DNA of 64,000 bases from an uncultured Muribaculaceae bacterium (lineage in GTDB: Bacteria > Bacteroidota > Bacteroidia > Bacteroidales > Muribaculaceae). A program made the translations under genes and the position numbers. The notes beneath the pieces are model-generated. The model worked only from the letters and a program-made list of their open reading frames with translations. It was not told where the DNA came from and made no database searches. This document shows positions 17,545 to 26,697 of the stretch, one piece after another (position 1 is the stretch's first letter; every line of letters begins with the position of its first letter). The stretch spans positions 62,001-126,000 of the forward strand of contig CAKTFH010000002.1 in assembly GCA_934555895.1 (NCBI GenBank). Reading direction: 5' to 3'.

Positions 17545-18537
17545 ATGAAAAAACTGCTTTACATATTGATAGCCGCAATATTCGCGGCTGCAATAATGCC
17601 AGGATGCAAAGGGAAAGGTGGAAAAAAGGAGGCCCCGAAGGGCAACACCTCCACCTCCGGCACTCTGGTGATGGCTTGTGACGCATCTTTCGAAAATGTG
17701 ATGAGCCAGGAAATCGAAGTGTTCGAATACATCTATCCCTATGCCAATGTCCTCCCGAGGTACATGGACGAGAAATCCTGTGTAGATTCGCTCCTTTTCG
17801 GCACGGCACGCGTGGCAGTAGTCTCGCATGAGCTCTCCAAGGAGCAGGCCGATTTCCTGAAAGACAAAAAACATTTTGCCAAATGGCGCAAGATAGCAGT
17901 AGACGCGATTGCCATTATCGTGAACCCTGACAACCCCATCGAGAACCTCTCTATAAAGGAACTTTCGGAAATCCTTTCGGGCCGCGTGACCGAGTGGAAC
18001 GATGTTTCACCCTCTAAACTCGGCAAAATACAGGTTATCTTCGACCACAGCGGCTCATCGGTCGTGAAATACATGAGCGACAGCCTCCTGCAGGGTGACA
18101 AATTTCCCGACAATGTATATGCTGCAGGCTCGATGCGCGGTGTGTTCGACGCCGTGAAGGAGCGCCGCAACGCCATAGGCCTCGTGGGAGTGAGCTGGAT
18201 TTCATCCGACCTTAAGACATCGGAACTCACCGCTGAAGAGCGTGCCAAAACACTTGAGACCAACAACGACACCACCGCCACCACCTTTACCGAAGATGTA
18301 AAAGTGCTCGCAATCAGACGCGACAGCTCCACTGTGGCCTACAAACCTTATCAGGCTTACATTTTCGACGGTAGCTATCCCCTCTATCGCCCCATCTACA
18401 TGATCAACACCGGAGCGTCGGGGTCACTCGCCAACGGATTTTTCGCCTTCGTCACCTCATTCCGGGGTCAGAAGCTTATGCTGAGCACAGGAGTGCTCCC
18501 CGCCACGGTGCACAACCGCATGGTGTCGGTCGACTGA
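17545..18537 (+). CDS. PstS-like phosphate-binding lipoprotein
   Basis: 330 residues from the ATG at 17545; the open frame extends to 17503 but the lipoprotein signal starts here. The signal ends IMPGC (Cys21). The mature protein has the PBP-like (type 2 periplasmic binding) fold: GTLVMACDASFENVM, then VDAIAIIVNPDNPI with IKELSEILSGRVTEWNDV, and FDHSGSSVVKYM, which matches the PstS phosphate-binding loop RxxGSG/SGS region. No pstCAB genes follow, so it is unlikely to serve a standard Pst importer. It is followed 74 bases later by a TPR protein gene; in related Bacteroidetes these two often accompany TonB/ExbBD genes, so it may act in envelope energisation or phosphate sensing. Confidence 0.82.
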   Translation: MKKLLYILIAAIFAAAIMPGCKGKGGKKEAPKGNTSTSGTLVMACDASFENVMSQEIEVFEYIYPYANVLPRYMDEKSCVDSLLFGTARVAVVSHELSKEQADFLKDKKHFAKWRKIAVDAIAIIVNPDNPIENLSIKELSEILSGRVTEWNDVSPSKLGKIQVIFDHSGSSVVKYMSDSLLQGDKFPDNVYAAGSMRGVFDAVKERRNAIGLVGVSWISSDLKTSELTAEERAKTLETNNDTTATTFTEDVKVLAIRRDSSTVAYKPYQAYIFDGSYPLYRPIYMINTGASGSLANGFFAFVTSFRGQKLMLSTGVLPATVHNRMVSVD

Positions 18538-18611
18538 ACGCAATCACTACCGTATAAACACAAGTAAATACCACCGAATAATACAAATAACATAATATCC
18601 CCAACAGCAAC

Positions 18612-20240
18612 ATGAAACTGAAATTAGTGTTATCGCTCATCGCTGGAGCCGCGCTCACCGCATCGGCCCAGGGATTTAAAGATGGTGTGGAATATTACCG
18701 TGCCGACCAGCCCGAAGAGGCACAGATAATCCTCACCAACACCCTCAGCAATCCTGACACAGATCAGTCGACCGCTTACTACTATCTCGGTCAGATCGCA
18801 CTCAAACAGGGCAACAAGCAGGAAGCCAAAAGCGCTTTCGACAAAGGTATAGCAGCCAATGCCGACAACGCCTACAACTACATCGGCCTCGGCTCGCTCG
18901 CTCTGGCCAACAACAATCCCAAAGAAGCTGAAGGCTACTTCAAGACAGCCAAGAGCAAAGCAAAGAAGAACCCCGACCAGCTCACCGAAATCGCCCGCGC
19001 ATGGTTCGTGGCCGACCCGGTGAAATACACCGCTGAAATCGACAAGGCACTCGCCGACGCAAAGAAAGCACAGAAAAACTCCGCTTCACCCTTCATCCTC
19101 GAAGGTGACCGCCTCGCAAGCACAAATGTAGGTGAGGCAGCAGGCATGTATGAGATGGCAGCACAGTTCGACAAAGCCCTTGAGCATCCCGAGGCTTACG
19201 TGAAGTATGCCCGCACATATTTCCCCGTGAACCCCCAGTATGCCATCCAGAAGCTTCAGGACCTCCTGCAGCAGCAGCCCAACTCGGCTCTGGCACAGCG
19301 CGAGCTCGCAGAAAAATACTACGACAACAACCAGCTCACCAAAGCCGCCGAGCAGTATGAGAAGTACATCGAGAACCCCAACAGCTTCAAGAAAGACAAA
19401 CAGCGCCTTGTGGGCCTCCTCTATTTCGCAAAACGCTACAACGACAGCTACAATCTCGCATCGGAACTCCTCAAGGACGACCCTTCGAACTTCTACATGC
19501 AGCGTCTGCAGTTCTACAACAAGAAATCTCTTGAAGAGAACGACGCAGCCCTCGCAGCTGCCGACAAACTCTTCGCTAACCCCAAAGCCGAGCTCAACTC
19601 GCAAGACTACATCCAGTATGGCGAGCTTCTCCAGACCATGGGCCGCGACTCTGTCGCCGTCGACGCATTCGAGAAAGCAGTAGAACTCAATCCCGAGAAG
19701 ACCTCGCTCCTCAAGGACCTCTCCGCTGCCTACTCCGCAGCCAAGAAATATGACAAGGCTGCCGACGCCATGGCACGCTACATCGACTCCGAAGGCGACA
19801 ACGCCAACCCCAACGATATCCTCGCCCTGGCCCGCCGCTATCAGAACCTCGCCATCGCCGACATGGAAACCAACGTAGAGGCTTCACAGACTGCAGCCGA
19901 CAAGGCTCTCGCCACCATCGACAAGGTTATCGCACGCATTCCCGACAATCCCTTGGTGCTCAACACCAAGAGCGACATTCTCCGCGTAAAGGCCATGGGC
20001 AATGTAACACCCGAAGTGGTAGCTGCCGATGAGACTACCCTCGGTGCGCTCGACTCGGACCCCGCCAACCTGGAAAAACGTAAAAACATCTACACCAGTA
20101 TTTACGGCCGTCTCGGCAACTACTACCTCAATGGCGAGGGCAAGGATGTGGCAAAAGCAAAAGCTTATTTCGAAAAATTCTATGAGCTCAGCCCCTCCGA
20201 CGACCTCCGCACATTTATCGACGGTCTCGTTGTAGAATAA
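18612..20240 (+). CDS. Periplasmic tetratricopeptide-repeat protein
   Basis: 542 residues with a Sec signal peptide (cleavage near ASAQ, about 20). At least eight TPR units are visible, for example AYYYLGQIALKQGNKQEAKS, AYNYIGLGSLALANNNPKEA, LAQRELAEKYYDNNQLTKAA, DYIQYGELLQTMGRDSVAVD and the final IYGRLGNYYLNGEGKDVAKA. It is probably a scaffold for an envelope complex. It follows the PstS-like lipoprotein gene and ends at a strong terminator. Confidence 0.88.
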   Translation: MKLKLVLSLIAGAALTASAQGFKDGVEYYRADQPEEAQIILTNTLSNPDTDQSTAYYYLGQIALKQGNKQEAKSAFDKGIAANADNAYNYIGLGSLALANNNPKEAEGYFKTAKSKAKKNPDQLTEIARAWFVADPVKYTAEIDKALADAKKAQKNSASPFILEGDRLASTNVGEAAGMYEMAAQFDKALEHPEAYVKYARTYFPVNPQYAIQKLQDLLQQQPNSALAQRELAEKYYDNNQLTKAAEQYEKYIENPNSFKKDKQRLVGLLYFAKRYNDSYNLASELLKDDPSNFYMQRLQFYNKKSLEENDAALAAADKLFANPKAELNSQDYIQYGELLQTMGRDSVAVDAFEKAVELNPEKTSLLKDLSAAYSAAKKYDKAADAMARYIDSEGDNANPNDILALARRYQNLAIADMETNVEASQTAADKALATIDKVIARIPDNPLVLNTKSDILRVKAMGNVTPEVVAADETTLGALDSDPANLEKRKNIYTSIYGRLGNYYLNGEGKDVAKAKAYFEKFYELSPSDDLRTFIDGLVVE

Positions 20241-20274
20241 TCGCACTGTGCGCCCCGCAACCGGCGGCCGCATA

Positions 20275-20325
20275 AAAAAGGAACAAGTCTCCGATGCGCT
20301 ACGTGTCAGAGGCTTGTTCCTTTTT
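20275..20325 (+). terminator. Rho-independent terminator after the TPR gene
   Basis: AAAAAGGAACAAG pairs with CTTGTTCCTTTTT, extended by CTC/GAG, about 13-bp stem with T-run; also A-rich on the other side, so possibly bidirectional. Confidence 0.85.
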
Positions 20326-20372
20326 ATAGACGCGGATATCGTTAAGTTTTTATTAAATCAGAAGTTTCCGTT

Positions 20373-20402
20373 TTTGCGGACGGAGAATAAATGATAATTT
20401 TG
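20373..20402 (+). promoter_or_regulatory. Promoter of the two-component system
   Basis: TTTG (20373-20376), 18 bases, TAATTTTG (20395-20402); start codon 60 bases downstream. Confidence 0.65.
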
Positions 20403-20461
20403 CGTCATTAGAATCGGCCGAAAGCCTGCTCAAAGTTTCAATCCACCGGAAATCATAAATT

Positions 20462-21133
20462 ATGGATAAAGGCAATATGAGAATATTAGTAGTCGACGAC
20501 GAGGAGAGTATACGCGAGGGCCTGCGGGAGTATCTCGAGCTCGAAGGCTATGCCGTAGACTCGGCGGAAAGCGCCGAAGAAGCCATAGCGAAAGGCGTGG
20601 CAGGCTACCATCTGATACTGCTCGATGTGATGATGGGCGGCATGGACGGCTTCCAGCTCGCCCGCCGGCTCAGACAGTCAACCTCCACGGCCGATATACC
20701 CATAATTTTTCTTACAGCAAAAGATACCGACGACGATATAGTGGAAGGCCTACATATCGGCGCCGACGACTACATAGCCAAACCATTTGCTATGAAGATT
20801 CTGCTTGCACGTATAGAGGCCGTTATCCGCCGCGCATATCCCGAAGCATCTCCCTCGCAAGGCGTGGTATGCGACCGCGCGGCACTCACATGCCGCGTCG
20901 ACGGGCAAGAGGTGAAACTCCCCCGCAAGGAGTTTGAAATTCTTGCCATGCTGCTCGACCACCGTGGTCGCATATTCACCCGTGAGGAACTTATGAAACA
21001 GGTATGGCCCGAACACGTAGTAGTGGTCGACCGTTCGGTGGATGTGCACATCACCCGCATACGCTCAAAGATAGCTCCGTACGGCAAATGTATTGTATCA
21101 CGGTCAGGTTACGGATATGGCTGGCAAGATTAA
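20462..21133 (+). CDS. OmpR/PhoB-family response regulator
   Basis: 223 residues. The receiver domain carries the acidic pair Asp12/Asp13 (ILVVDDEE), the phosphorylation site Asp55 (LLDVMM), Thr in IFLTAKD and Lys in DDYIAKPF. The C-terminal winged helix (about 130-222) has PRKEFEILAMLLDHRGRIFT and a recognition region VDVHITRIRSKI, typical of PhoB-like DNA binding. A second ATG at 20477 is equally possible. The kinase gene starts inside its last codons, so the two are translationally coupled. Its position just before a phosphate transporter suggests a PhoB-like role, which is inference. Confidence 0.93.
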   Translation: MDKGNMRILVVDDEESIREGLREYLELEGYAVDSAESAEEAIAKGVAGYHLILLDVMMGGMDGFQLARRLRQSTSTADIPIIFLTAKDTDDDIVEGLHIGADDYIAKPFAMKILLARIEAVIRRAYPEASPSQGVVCDRAALTCRVDGQEVKLPRKEFEILAMLLDHRGRIFTREELMKQVWPEHVVVVDRSVDVHITRIRSKIAPYGKCIVSRSGYGYGWQD

Positions 21134-22508
21134 GTTCTCGTTTCAGATGCGCATGCTTCTCATGGTGCTCGGCACCTGCTGTATTCTCGCATGCACTTTC
21201 ATGGCCTTTCAGTATCGCCGCGAGAAGGAATACAAGGCCGACATGATGGATAACAGCCTTCAGATGCACAACGGCCGAATCCTCGATGACCTGCGCAAAG
21301 GCGAATCTATAGAAAGCATCGTAGCCCGCATCACCGCGCCCACAGAAAATCTGCGGATAACACTCATCGACGCCGACGGCAATGTGACATACGATAGCCG
21401 GTACCCGGTTCCGGTGTCTAACCACAACAACCGCCCGGAAGTGAAAGCTGCACGGCGCACAGGCGAAGGTCATGCTCTGGAGCGACTATCCGAAAGCGAC
21501 GAGACAACCTATTTCTATTCGGCACTTTTAGGAGACAACGGCATGGTGATCCGCTCGGCGGCTCCATATACACACACACTTACCGAATTTCTCGCCGTCG
21601 ACCGCAACATATTGTGGTTCATGGGCGCCATAACCCTGGCCATAACCATTGTCAGCCTGCTGGTCACGGGGAAAATAGCCGTTAGCATCCGTAGGCTAAG
21701 CCAGTTTGCCGAAAGAGCCGAGCAGGGCAAAAAAATCTACAGCGGATATGCCTTTCCCCACGACGAGCTCGGCAACATAGCCTCAAATATAGTGAAGCTC
21801 TATGTGCAGCGCGACCAGGAACACCGCGCCACCATTCGCCTCGAGCAGGACAAAGCGCGACTGAAAAAACAGCTTACCAACAATATCAACCATGAGCTTA
21901 AAACCCCTGTGGCCTCAATTCTGGTGAGTCTCGACATCCTCGACGATCACCCCGATCTGCCCGACGGGAAAAAACAGGAAATCATGGCCCGCATACGCGC
22001 CAATACCATGCGACTCAATGCATTGCTAAAGGATGTGGCCACCATTACACGCATGGAGGACGCTCCCGGCATGATTGAAAAGAAACCTGTCGATATCACA
22101 TCGATTATACATGAAATCGCCGATGAAGCCCGGCTACGCACAGCAATGACTATCTTTGTTGATATACCACCGCTTAAAGTGATGGGCGACCGTAGCCTGC
22201 TGGAATCTATTTTCCGCAACCTCGTCGACAACGCCATAGCCTACAGCGAAGGTACCGAAATCCACATCACCGCTGATGCCGACGGACATTTCCGCCTGTG
22301 GGACAACGGCCGTGGAATATCTGCCGAGCATCTGCCGCACATCTTCGAACGTTTCTATCGCGTGGACAGCGGCCGTGCCCGCTCAGACGGAGGCACCGGC
22401 CTCGGCCTCTCGATAGTGCGCAACGCCGTAACTGTGCATGGAGGCACCATCAAAGCCTTCAGCTCCAACGGCCTCCTCTTCCACTTCAACCTCCCCGTCC
22501 TTCACTGA
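21117..22508 (+). CDS. Membrane sensor histidine kinase
   Basis: 463 residues from the ATG at 21117, overlapping the regulator by 17 bases. Two membrane helices (about 13-31 and 165-185) enclose a periplasmic sensor of about 130 residues. A HAMP-like linker precedes the H-box NNINHELKTPVAS with phospho-acceptor His259. Catalytic boxes follow: SIFRNLVDNAIAYS (N), LWDNGRGISAEHL (G1), IFERFYRVDSGRA (F) and GGTGLGLSIV (G2). All are intact. The partner is the regulator encoded just upstream; the arrangement resembles PhoR-PhoB. Confidence 0.93.
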   Translation: MAGKIKFSFQMRMLLMVLGTCCILACTFMAFQYRREKEYKADMMDNSLQMHNGRILDDLRKGESIESIVARITAPTENLRITLIDADGNVTYDSRYPVPVSNHNNRPEVKAARRTGEGHALERLSESDETTYFYSALLGDNGMVIRSAAPYTHTLTEFLAVDRNILWFMGAITLAITIVSLLVTGKIAVSIRRLSQFAERAEQGKKIYSGYAFPHDELGNIASNIVKLYVQRDQEHRATIRLEQDKARLKKQLTNNINHELKTPVASILVSLDILDDHPDLPDGKKQEIMARIRANTMRLNALLKDVATITRMEDAPGMIEKKPVDITSIIHEIADEARLRTAMTIFVDIPPLKVMGDRSLLESIFRNLVDNAIAYSEGTEIHITADADGHFRLWDNGRGISAEHLPHIFERFYRVDSGRARSDGGTGLGLSIVRNAVTVHGGTIKAFSSNGLLFHFNLPVLH

Positions 22509-22638
22509 CTTTCAGCTGTATTGCTGTGAGCGTATTGTCATCCTTAATAAAAACGCAACATTTTCTTAATCTTCTGTCTACATTATTTGCCTTATTTCGC
22601 AGTGAAAACATTAACGCGATGAAATTAATAAGGCAACT

Positions 22639-24933
22639 ATGGATTTACTATTTTTAGGTATCGTAATCTTTTTGTTTCTGCTTGCTGTGTTCGACCTCTC
22701 GGTAGGTGTGAGCAACGATGCCGTAAACTTCTTGTCGTCAGCCGTAGGCTCACGTGCGGCCTCATTCAAGCGCATCATCATTGTGGCAGCAATCGGAGTG
22801 TTTGTTGGAGCAGCCATGAGCAACGGCATGATGGATGTAGCCCGTCATGGTATTTTCCGCCCTGAAAACCTCTCTTTCTACGATGTAATAGCCATTTTTA
22901 TGGCGGTGATGGTCACCGATGTGATACTGCTCGATGTGTTCAATTCCATCGGCCTCCCCACATCCACCACCGTATCGCTGGTTTTTGAACTGCTCGGAGC
23001 CACCTTCGTAGTGGCACTCTTCAAAATTGCATCGCCGGAGAACACCCTTGACATGGGCGACCTCATCAACACCGAAAAGGCATTGTCGGTAATCATAGGC
23101 ATCTTTCTGTCGGTAGGCATAGCGTTTGTTTTCGGTACAGTAGTACAATTTATCGCCCGACTACTTTTCACATTTGAATACAAACGACGCCTCAAATGGA
23201 CTGTAGGGCTGTTCGGAGGTCTGGCATGCACCGCCATTGTCTATTTCATGCTGCTCAAGGGCATCAAAGACCTCACCATCATGACGCCCGAAGTAAAGGC
23301 TTGGATTGCCGGACACAATGCCCTTATCCTCGTGTGCTGCTTGGTAGGGTTCACTCTGCTCATGCAGACACTACACCTTCTGAAAGTGAACGTATTCAAG
23401 GTAGTGGTACTTTTAGGCACATTCTCGCTCTCAATGGCATTCGCCGGCAACGACCTCGTGAACTTCGTGGGCGTGCCTCTCACATCACTTGCATCTTACA
23501 ACGATTACATTGCCAATGGCGCCGGCGACTTCCACAGCTTCATGATGAGCAGCCTCAACGGCCCGGCACAAACTCCCTTTTACTTCCTCATAGGGGCAGG
23601 CGGCATAATGGTAATTGCCCTCAGCACATCAAAAAAAGCACGGCAGGTGACCCAGACCACCGTGGGCCTCAGCTCCAAATCGCAGGGCGACGAAATGTTC
23701 GGCAGCTCGCGCCTCGGCCGAGCCATCGTGCGCGGAGCCCTAAACACCCACGCGTGGGTTAGCGCCCATACACCCGGGCGCGTCAAAACCTGGATCAATC
23801 GCCGCATGAACACAGCTGTCACTCAAGAAGAAGACGGTGCCGCATTCGACCTTGTACGCGGCTCAGTAAATCTTATGCTCGCGGCATTTCTGATAGCCTT
23901 CGGCACATCGCTCAAGCTACCCCTTTCCACCACTTTCGTAACCTTTATGGTGGCTATGGGCACATCGCTCGCCGATAAGGCGTGGGGCCGCGAGAGCGCC
24001 GTGTTCCGCGTCACAGGAGTCATCTCGGTAATCGGCGGATGGTTCATCACCGCCGGCGTGGCGTTCATCGGAGCCGGCATAGCCGTGTGCCTGATGCATA
24101 TGGGAGGTATTCCGGTTATGATAGCCGGAGGCGTAATCGCCATAATAGTGCTCATCAGAAGCAACATCCGTTTCCGCAACAAACGACGCGCCGAGGATGG
24201 AGACCCTCTCTTCCAGACCATACTCACCACTACCGACACCCGCGAGGTATGGAACCTGCTGATGATATACATCAACGAGAAACTGAAACTATTCCTCGAA
24301 TTTGCCACCACAAGTTTCGGAGATGTAACCAAAGGATTTATCAATGACAACTCCAAACTGCTGTCTCGCTCCGAAAAAGCGCTTGTGGCCGAAAAAGATG
24401 TGATAAAATCGCAACGGCGCAAACTCACACTATGCCTGCGGCGCGTCAATCCCGATACTGCCATTGAAAAACGCGCGTGGTTCCACCTCAGCAACAACAT
24501 GGCCATGTCGATGACCTACAACCTGCGGCATATCAACGAAGTGTGCAAGGAGCATGTCGACAACAACTTCCGTCCCCTCCCCGAAAGTCTGCGGCAGCCT
24601 TTCGCCGATGTGTGCGCCGATATCACCGCAGTGCTCGTCGATGCCTCGGCATCGGTGGAAGAGAGCCGCCCGGAAGTGATAGACTCACTGCGCCGGCGAT
24701 GCAGCGCCATCAAAGACCGTCTATCCTATCTCACCCGCGATGTCTACGACCTGCTGCAGCGCGGCGACACCCAGAACATGACCGTTGCCTATGTATACCT
24801 CAACGTGCTGCAGGAATCGCAAGAGTTCATCACCTCACTCCGCAAGCTTCTCCGTGCGGTGGGCAAACTCAACTTAGCACCCTCTTCCTACCGCAGTTTT
24901 TCCACACACGCCGACAATGACACCCACTTATAG
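22639..24933 (+). CDS. PiT-family inorganic phosphate transporter with C-terminal PhoU-like domain
   Basis: 764 residues. The membrane part (about 1-515) carries the two inverted PiT signatures, SVGVSNDAVNFLSSAVGSR near the N-terminus and MAFAGNDLVNFVGVPLTS in the second half, plus the GLPTSTTVSLVFELLGA and LKLPLSTTFVTFMVAMGTS stretches. After about residue 530 comes a soluble helical tail of some 230 residues (LLSRSEKALVAEKDVIKSQ, MAMSMTYNLRHINEVCKEHV), resembling PhoU-like domains that regulate phosphate uptake. This long form is common in Bacteroidetes. It lies 130 bases after the histidine kinase gene. Confidence 0.9.
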   Translation: MDLLFLGIVIFLFLLAVFDLSVGVSNDAVNFLSSAVGSRAASFKRIIIVAAIGVFVGAAMSNGMMDVARHGIFRPENLSFYDVIAIFMAVMVTDVILLDVFNSIGLPTSTTVSLVFELLGATFVVALFKIASPENTLDMGDLINTEKALSVIIGIFLSVGIAFVFGTVVQFIARLLFTFEYKRRLKWTVGLFGGLACTAIVYFMLLKGIKDLTIMTPEVKAWIAGHNALILVCCLVGFTLLMQTLHLLKVNVFKVVVLLGTFSLSMAFAGNDLVNFVGVPLTSLASYNDYIANGAGDFHSFMMSSLNGPAQTPFYFLIGAGGIMVIALSTSKKARQVTQTTVGLSSKSQGDEMFGSSRLGRAIVRGALNTHAWVSAHTPGRVKTWINRRMNTAVTQEEDGAAFDLVRGSVNLMLAAFLIAFGTSLKLPLSTTFVTFMVAMGTSLADKAWGRESAVFRVTGVISVIGGWFITAGVAFIGAGIAVCLMHMGGIPVMIAGGVIAIIVLIRSNIRFRNKRRAEDGDPLFQTILTTTDTREVWNLLMIYINEKLKLFLEFATTSFGDVTKGFINDNSKLLSRSEKALVAEKDVIKSQRRKLTLCLRRVNPDTAIEKRAWFHLSNNMAMSMTYNLRHINEVCKEHVDNNFRPLPESLRQPFADVCADITAVLVDASASVEESRPEVIDSLRRRCSAIKDRLSYLTRDVYDLLQRGDTQNMTVAYVYLNVLQESQEFITSLRKLLRAVGKLNLAPSSYRSFSTHADNDTHL

Positions 24934-24987
24934 TGGCGATTTATTATAAAATTTTGGTTAAAATCATGCCATTCGGAAATAAATCCC

Positions 24988-24995
24988 TATATTTG
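24988..24995 (+). promoter_or_regulatory. -7 box for the mdh operon
   Basis: TATATTTG, about 107 bases before the mdh ATG; no -33 TTG at the normal distance. Confidence 0.55.
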
Positions 24996-25102
24996 CATTG
25001 CCGAAACAGCAGAAATGCCACGGGCACCCGCCTTTCGGCAATCAGAGTCCGAACAAGAGAATTTAACCAACCATAAATCGCAACTAACTAACCACTTTAA
25101 CT

Positions 25103-26041
25103 ATGTCAAAAGTAACAGTCGTAGGCGCCGGTAATGTCGGCGCAACTGCAGCCAATGTGCTTGTAACATGTCAGATTGCCGACGAAGTAGTGCTCATCGA
25201 CATCAAAGAAGGCGTGTCGGAAGGCAAAGCCATGGATATCATGCAGACCGCCAGCATCCTGGGCCTCCAGACCCGTCTTGTGGGCGTTACCAACGACTAT
25301 GCCATGACAGAAAACTCCGATGTGGTTGTCATCACCTCAGGCGTACCTCGCAAACCCGGCATGACCCGTGAGGAGCTCATCGGCGTTAACGCTGGCATTG
25401 TAAAATCAGTCACAGAGAACGTGCTCAAGCACTCACCCAATGCCGTAATCATCTGCGTGGCCAACCCAATGGATACCATGACCTACCTCATCCACAAGAT
25501 TTCGGGTCTGCCCAAAAACCGTATCATCGGCATGGGCGGCGCTCTTGACAGCGCACGCTTCAAATATTTCCTCAGCTTCGCACTCGGCGCCAACCCCACC
25601 GAGGTTGAAGGCATCGTGATCGGCGGCCACGGCGACACCACCATGATTCCCCTCACCCGCTATGCCGCATACCGCGGTGTACCCGCATCGGAATACATCT
25701 CGCCCGAGACTCTCGCCAAAGTGGCAGCCGACACAATGGTAGGCGGCGCCACCCTCACCAAACTCCTCGGTACATCGGCCTGGTATGCTCCCGGTGCCGC
25801 TTCGGCACAGATGGTAGCCGCAGTGCTCCACGACCAGAAGAAGCTCATCAGCTGCTCATGCCTCCTCGACGGTGAGTACGGCGAAAGCGACCTCTGCATC
25901 GGCGTGCCCGCGGTAATCGGCCGCAACGGTATCGAGAAAATCGTTGAGTTCAAACTCAACGACGAGGAGAAAGCTCTCTTCCATAAGAGCGCCGAGGCCG
26001 TGCACAAGACCAACGAGGCACTCAAGGCAGTGCTCGGATAA
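25103..26041 (+). CDS. mdh: Malate dehydrogenase (NAD)
   Basis: 312-residue LDH-like malate dehydrogenase interconverting malate and oxaloacetate with NADH. The Rossmann loop is VGAGNVGATAA (7-17); the substrate loop VPRKPGMTREEL gives the malate-specific Arg83 and Arg89; the catalytic pair and second substrate Arg are Asp149/Arg152 (ALDSARF) and His176 (GGHGDTTMIPL). In this organism it probably works in the reductive branch to fumarate and succinate that also feeds methylmalonyl-CoA mutase. A thioredoxin-like gene follows after 26 bases. Confidence 0.96.
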   Translation: MSKVTVVGAGNVGATAANVLVTCQIADEVVLIDIKEGVSEGKAMDIMQTASILGLQTRLVGVTNDYAMTENSDVVVITSGVPRKPGMTREELIGVNAGIVKSVTENVLKHSPNAVIICVANPMDTMTYLIHKISGLPKNRIIGMGGALDSARFKYFLSFALGANPTEVEGIVIGGHGDTTMIPLTRYAAYRGVPASEYISPETLAKVAADTMVGGATLTKLLGTSAWYAPGAASAQMVAAVLHDQKKLISCSCLLDGEYGESDLCIGVPAVIGRNGIEKIVEFKLNDEEKALFHKSAEAVHKTNEALKAVLG

Positions 26042-26067
26042 TAGCCAACACTGACAAGATTTGACCC

Positions 26068-26514
26068 ATGAAACTGTTTAAAAGCTGCATGGCGGCAGTA
26101 TGCATGCTCGCTCTCGCGGCATGCTCGCCAGCTAACAAGGAAGCCAAAGACACCGCGGCCGAAGCACAGTCCACCGAGCAACAGGTTGACAAACCTGAAG
26201 CCGTGACAGTACTCGCAAAAGGCGCCGTGATTCCCACCGACGAAAAACTGCTGACCGTAATCGACTTCAATGCCACCTGGTGTGGTCCTTGCAGGCAGTT
26301 CGCACCGATATTCCACAAAGTGGCCGAAGAGTATGCCGGTCGTGCCCGCTTCTACAGCGTCGACACCGACGAGCATCCCCAATTGGCCGCACTCTATGAG
26401 GTTACCGGCATACCCACCGTGGTATATCTGAAACCCGACGGCAGCTATACCACAACAGTGGGTCTGCTCTCAGAAGAAGAGTTCAAGCAAGCGCTCGAAA
26501 CAGCTATCAAGTAA
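26068..26514 (+). CDS. Thioredoxin-like lipoprotein
   Basis: 148 residues with a lipoprotein signal ending LALAACS (Cys19), a short flexible linker rich in Ala/Glu, and a complete thioredoxin fold. The active site is FNATWCGPCRQF, and the cis-proline loop is VTGIPTVVYL. It likely performs thiol-disulfide exchange at the periplasmic face of a membrane. It is transcribed with mdh and ends at a clear terminator. Confidence 0.92.
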   Translation: MKLFKSCMAAVCMLALAACSPANKEAKDTAAEAQSTEQQVDKPEAVTVLAKGAVIPTDEKLLTVIDFNATWCGPCRQFAPIFHKVAEEYAGRARFYSVDTDEHPQLAALYEVTGIPTVVYLKPDGSYTTTVGLLSEEEFKQALETAIK

Positions 26515-26576
26515 AACCGGACTTCTGCAACCGAGGGCGTGCCTTCACATCCTCAGTCATCCGGCAAAAATAAGTA

Positions 26577-26612
26577 CGCCGTGTCAAAGTAATTTGGGCA
26601 CGGCGCTTTTTT
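26577..26612 (+). terminator. Rho-independent terminator of the mdh operon
   Basis: Perfect 7-bp stem CGCCGTG (26577-26583) and CACGGCG (26599-26605), followed by C and six T. Confidence 0.85.
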
Positions 26613-26658
26613 GTATCAGCGCCGACAGAAGGAGGGATGCCGATTCACGAAAAATGAG

Positions 26659-26666
26659 TAACTTTG
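26659..26666 (+). promoter_or_regulatory. -7 box for the serine hydrolase gene
   Basis: TAACTTTG, 32 bases before the ATG. Confidence 0.55.
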
Positions 26667-26697
26667 CACCCGGAGAATCAAAAAGTACCACTATTAG

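Noticed and set aside
17545-18537. Part of a classical Pst phosphate ABC importer
   Set aside because: No pstC, pstA, pstB or phoU genes follow; the next gene encodes a TPR protein.
24924-24936. Terminator at the end of the PiT gene
   Set aside because: Only a 5-bp stem overlapping the stop codon, without a T-run.
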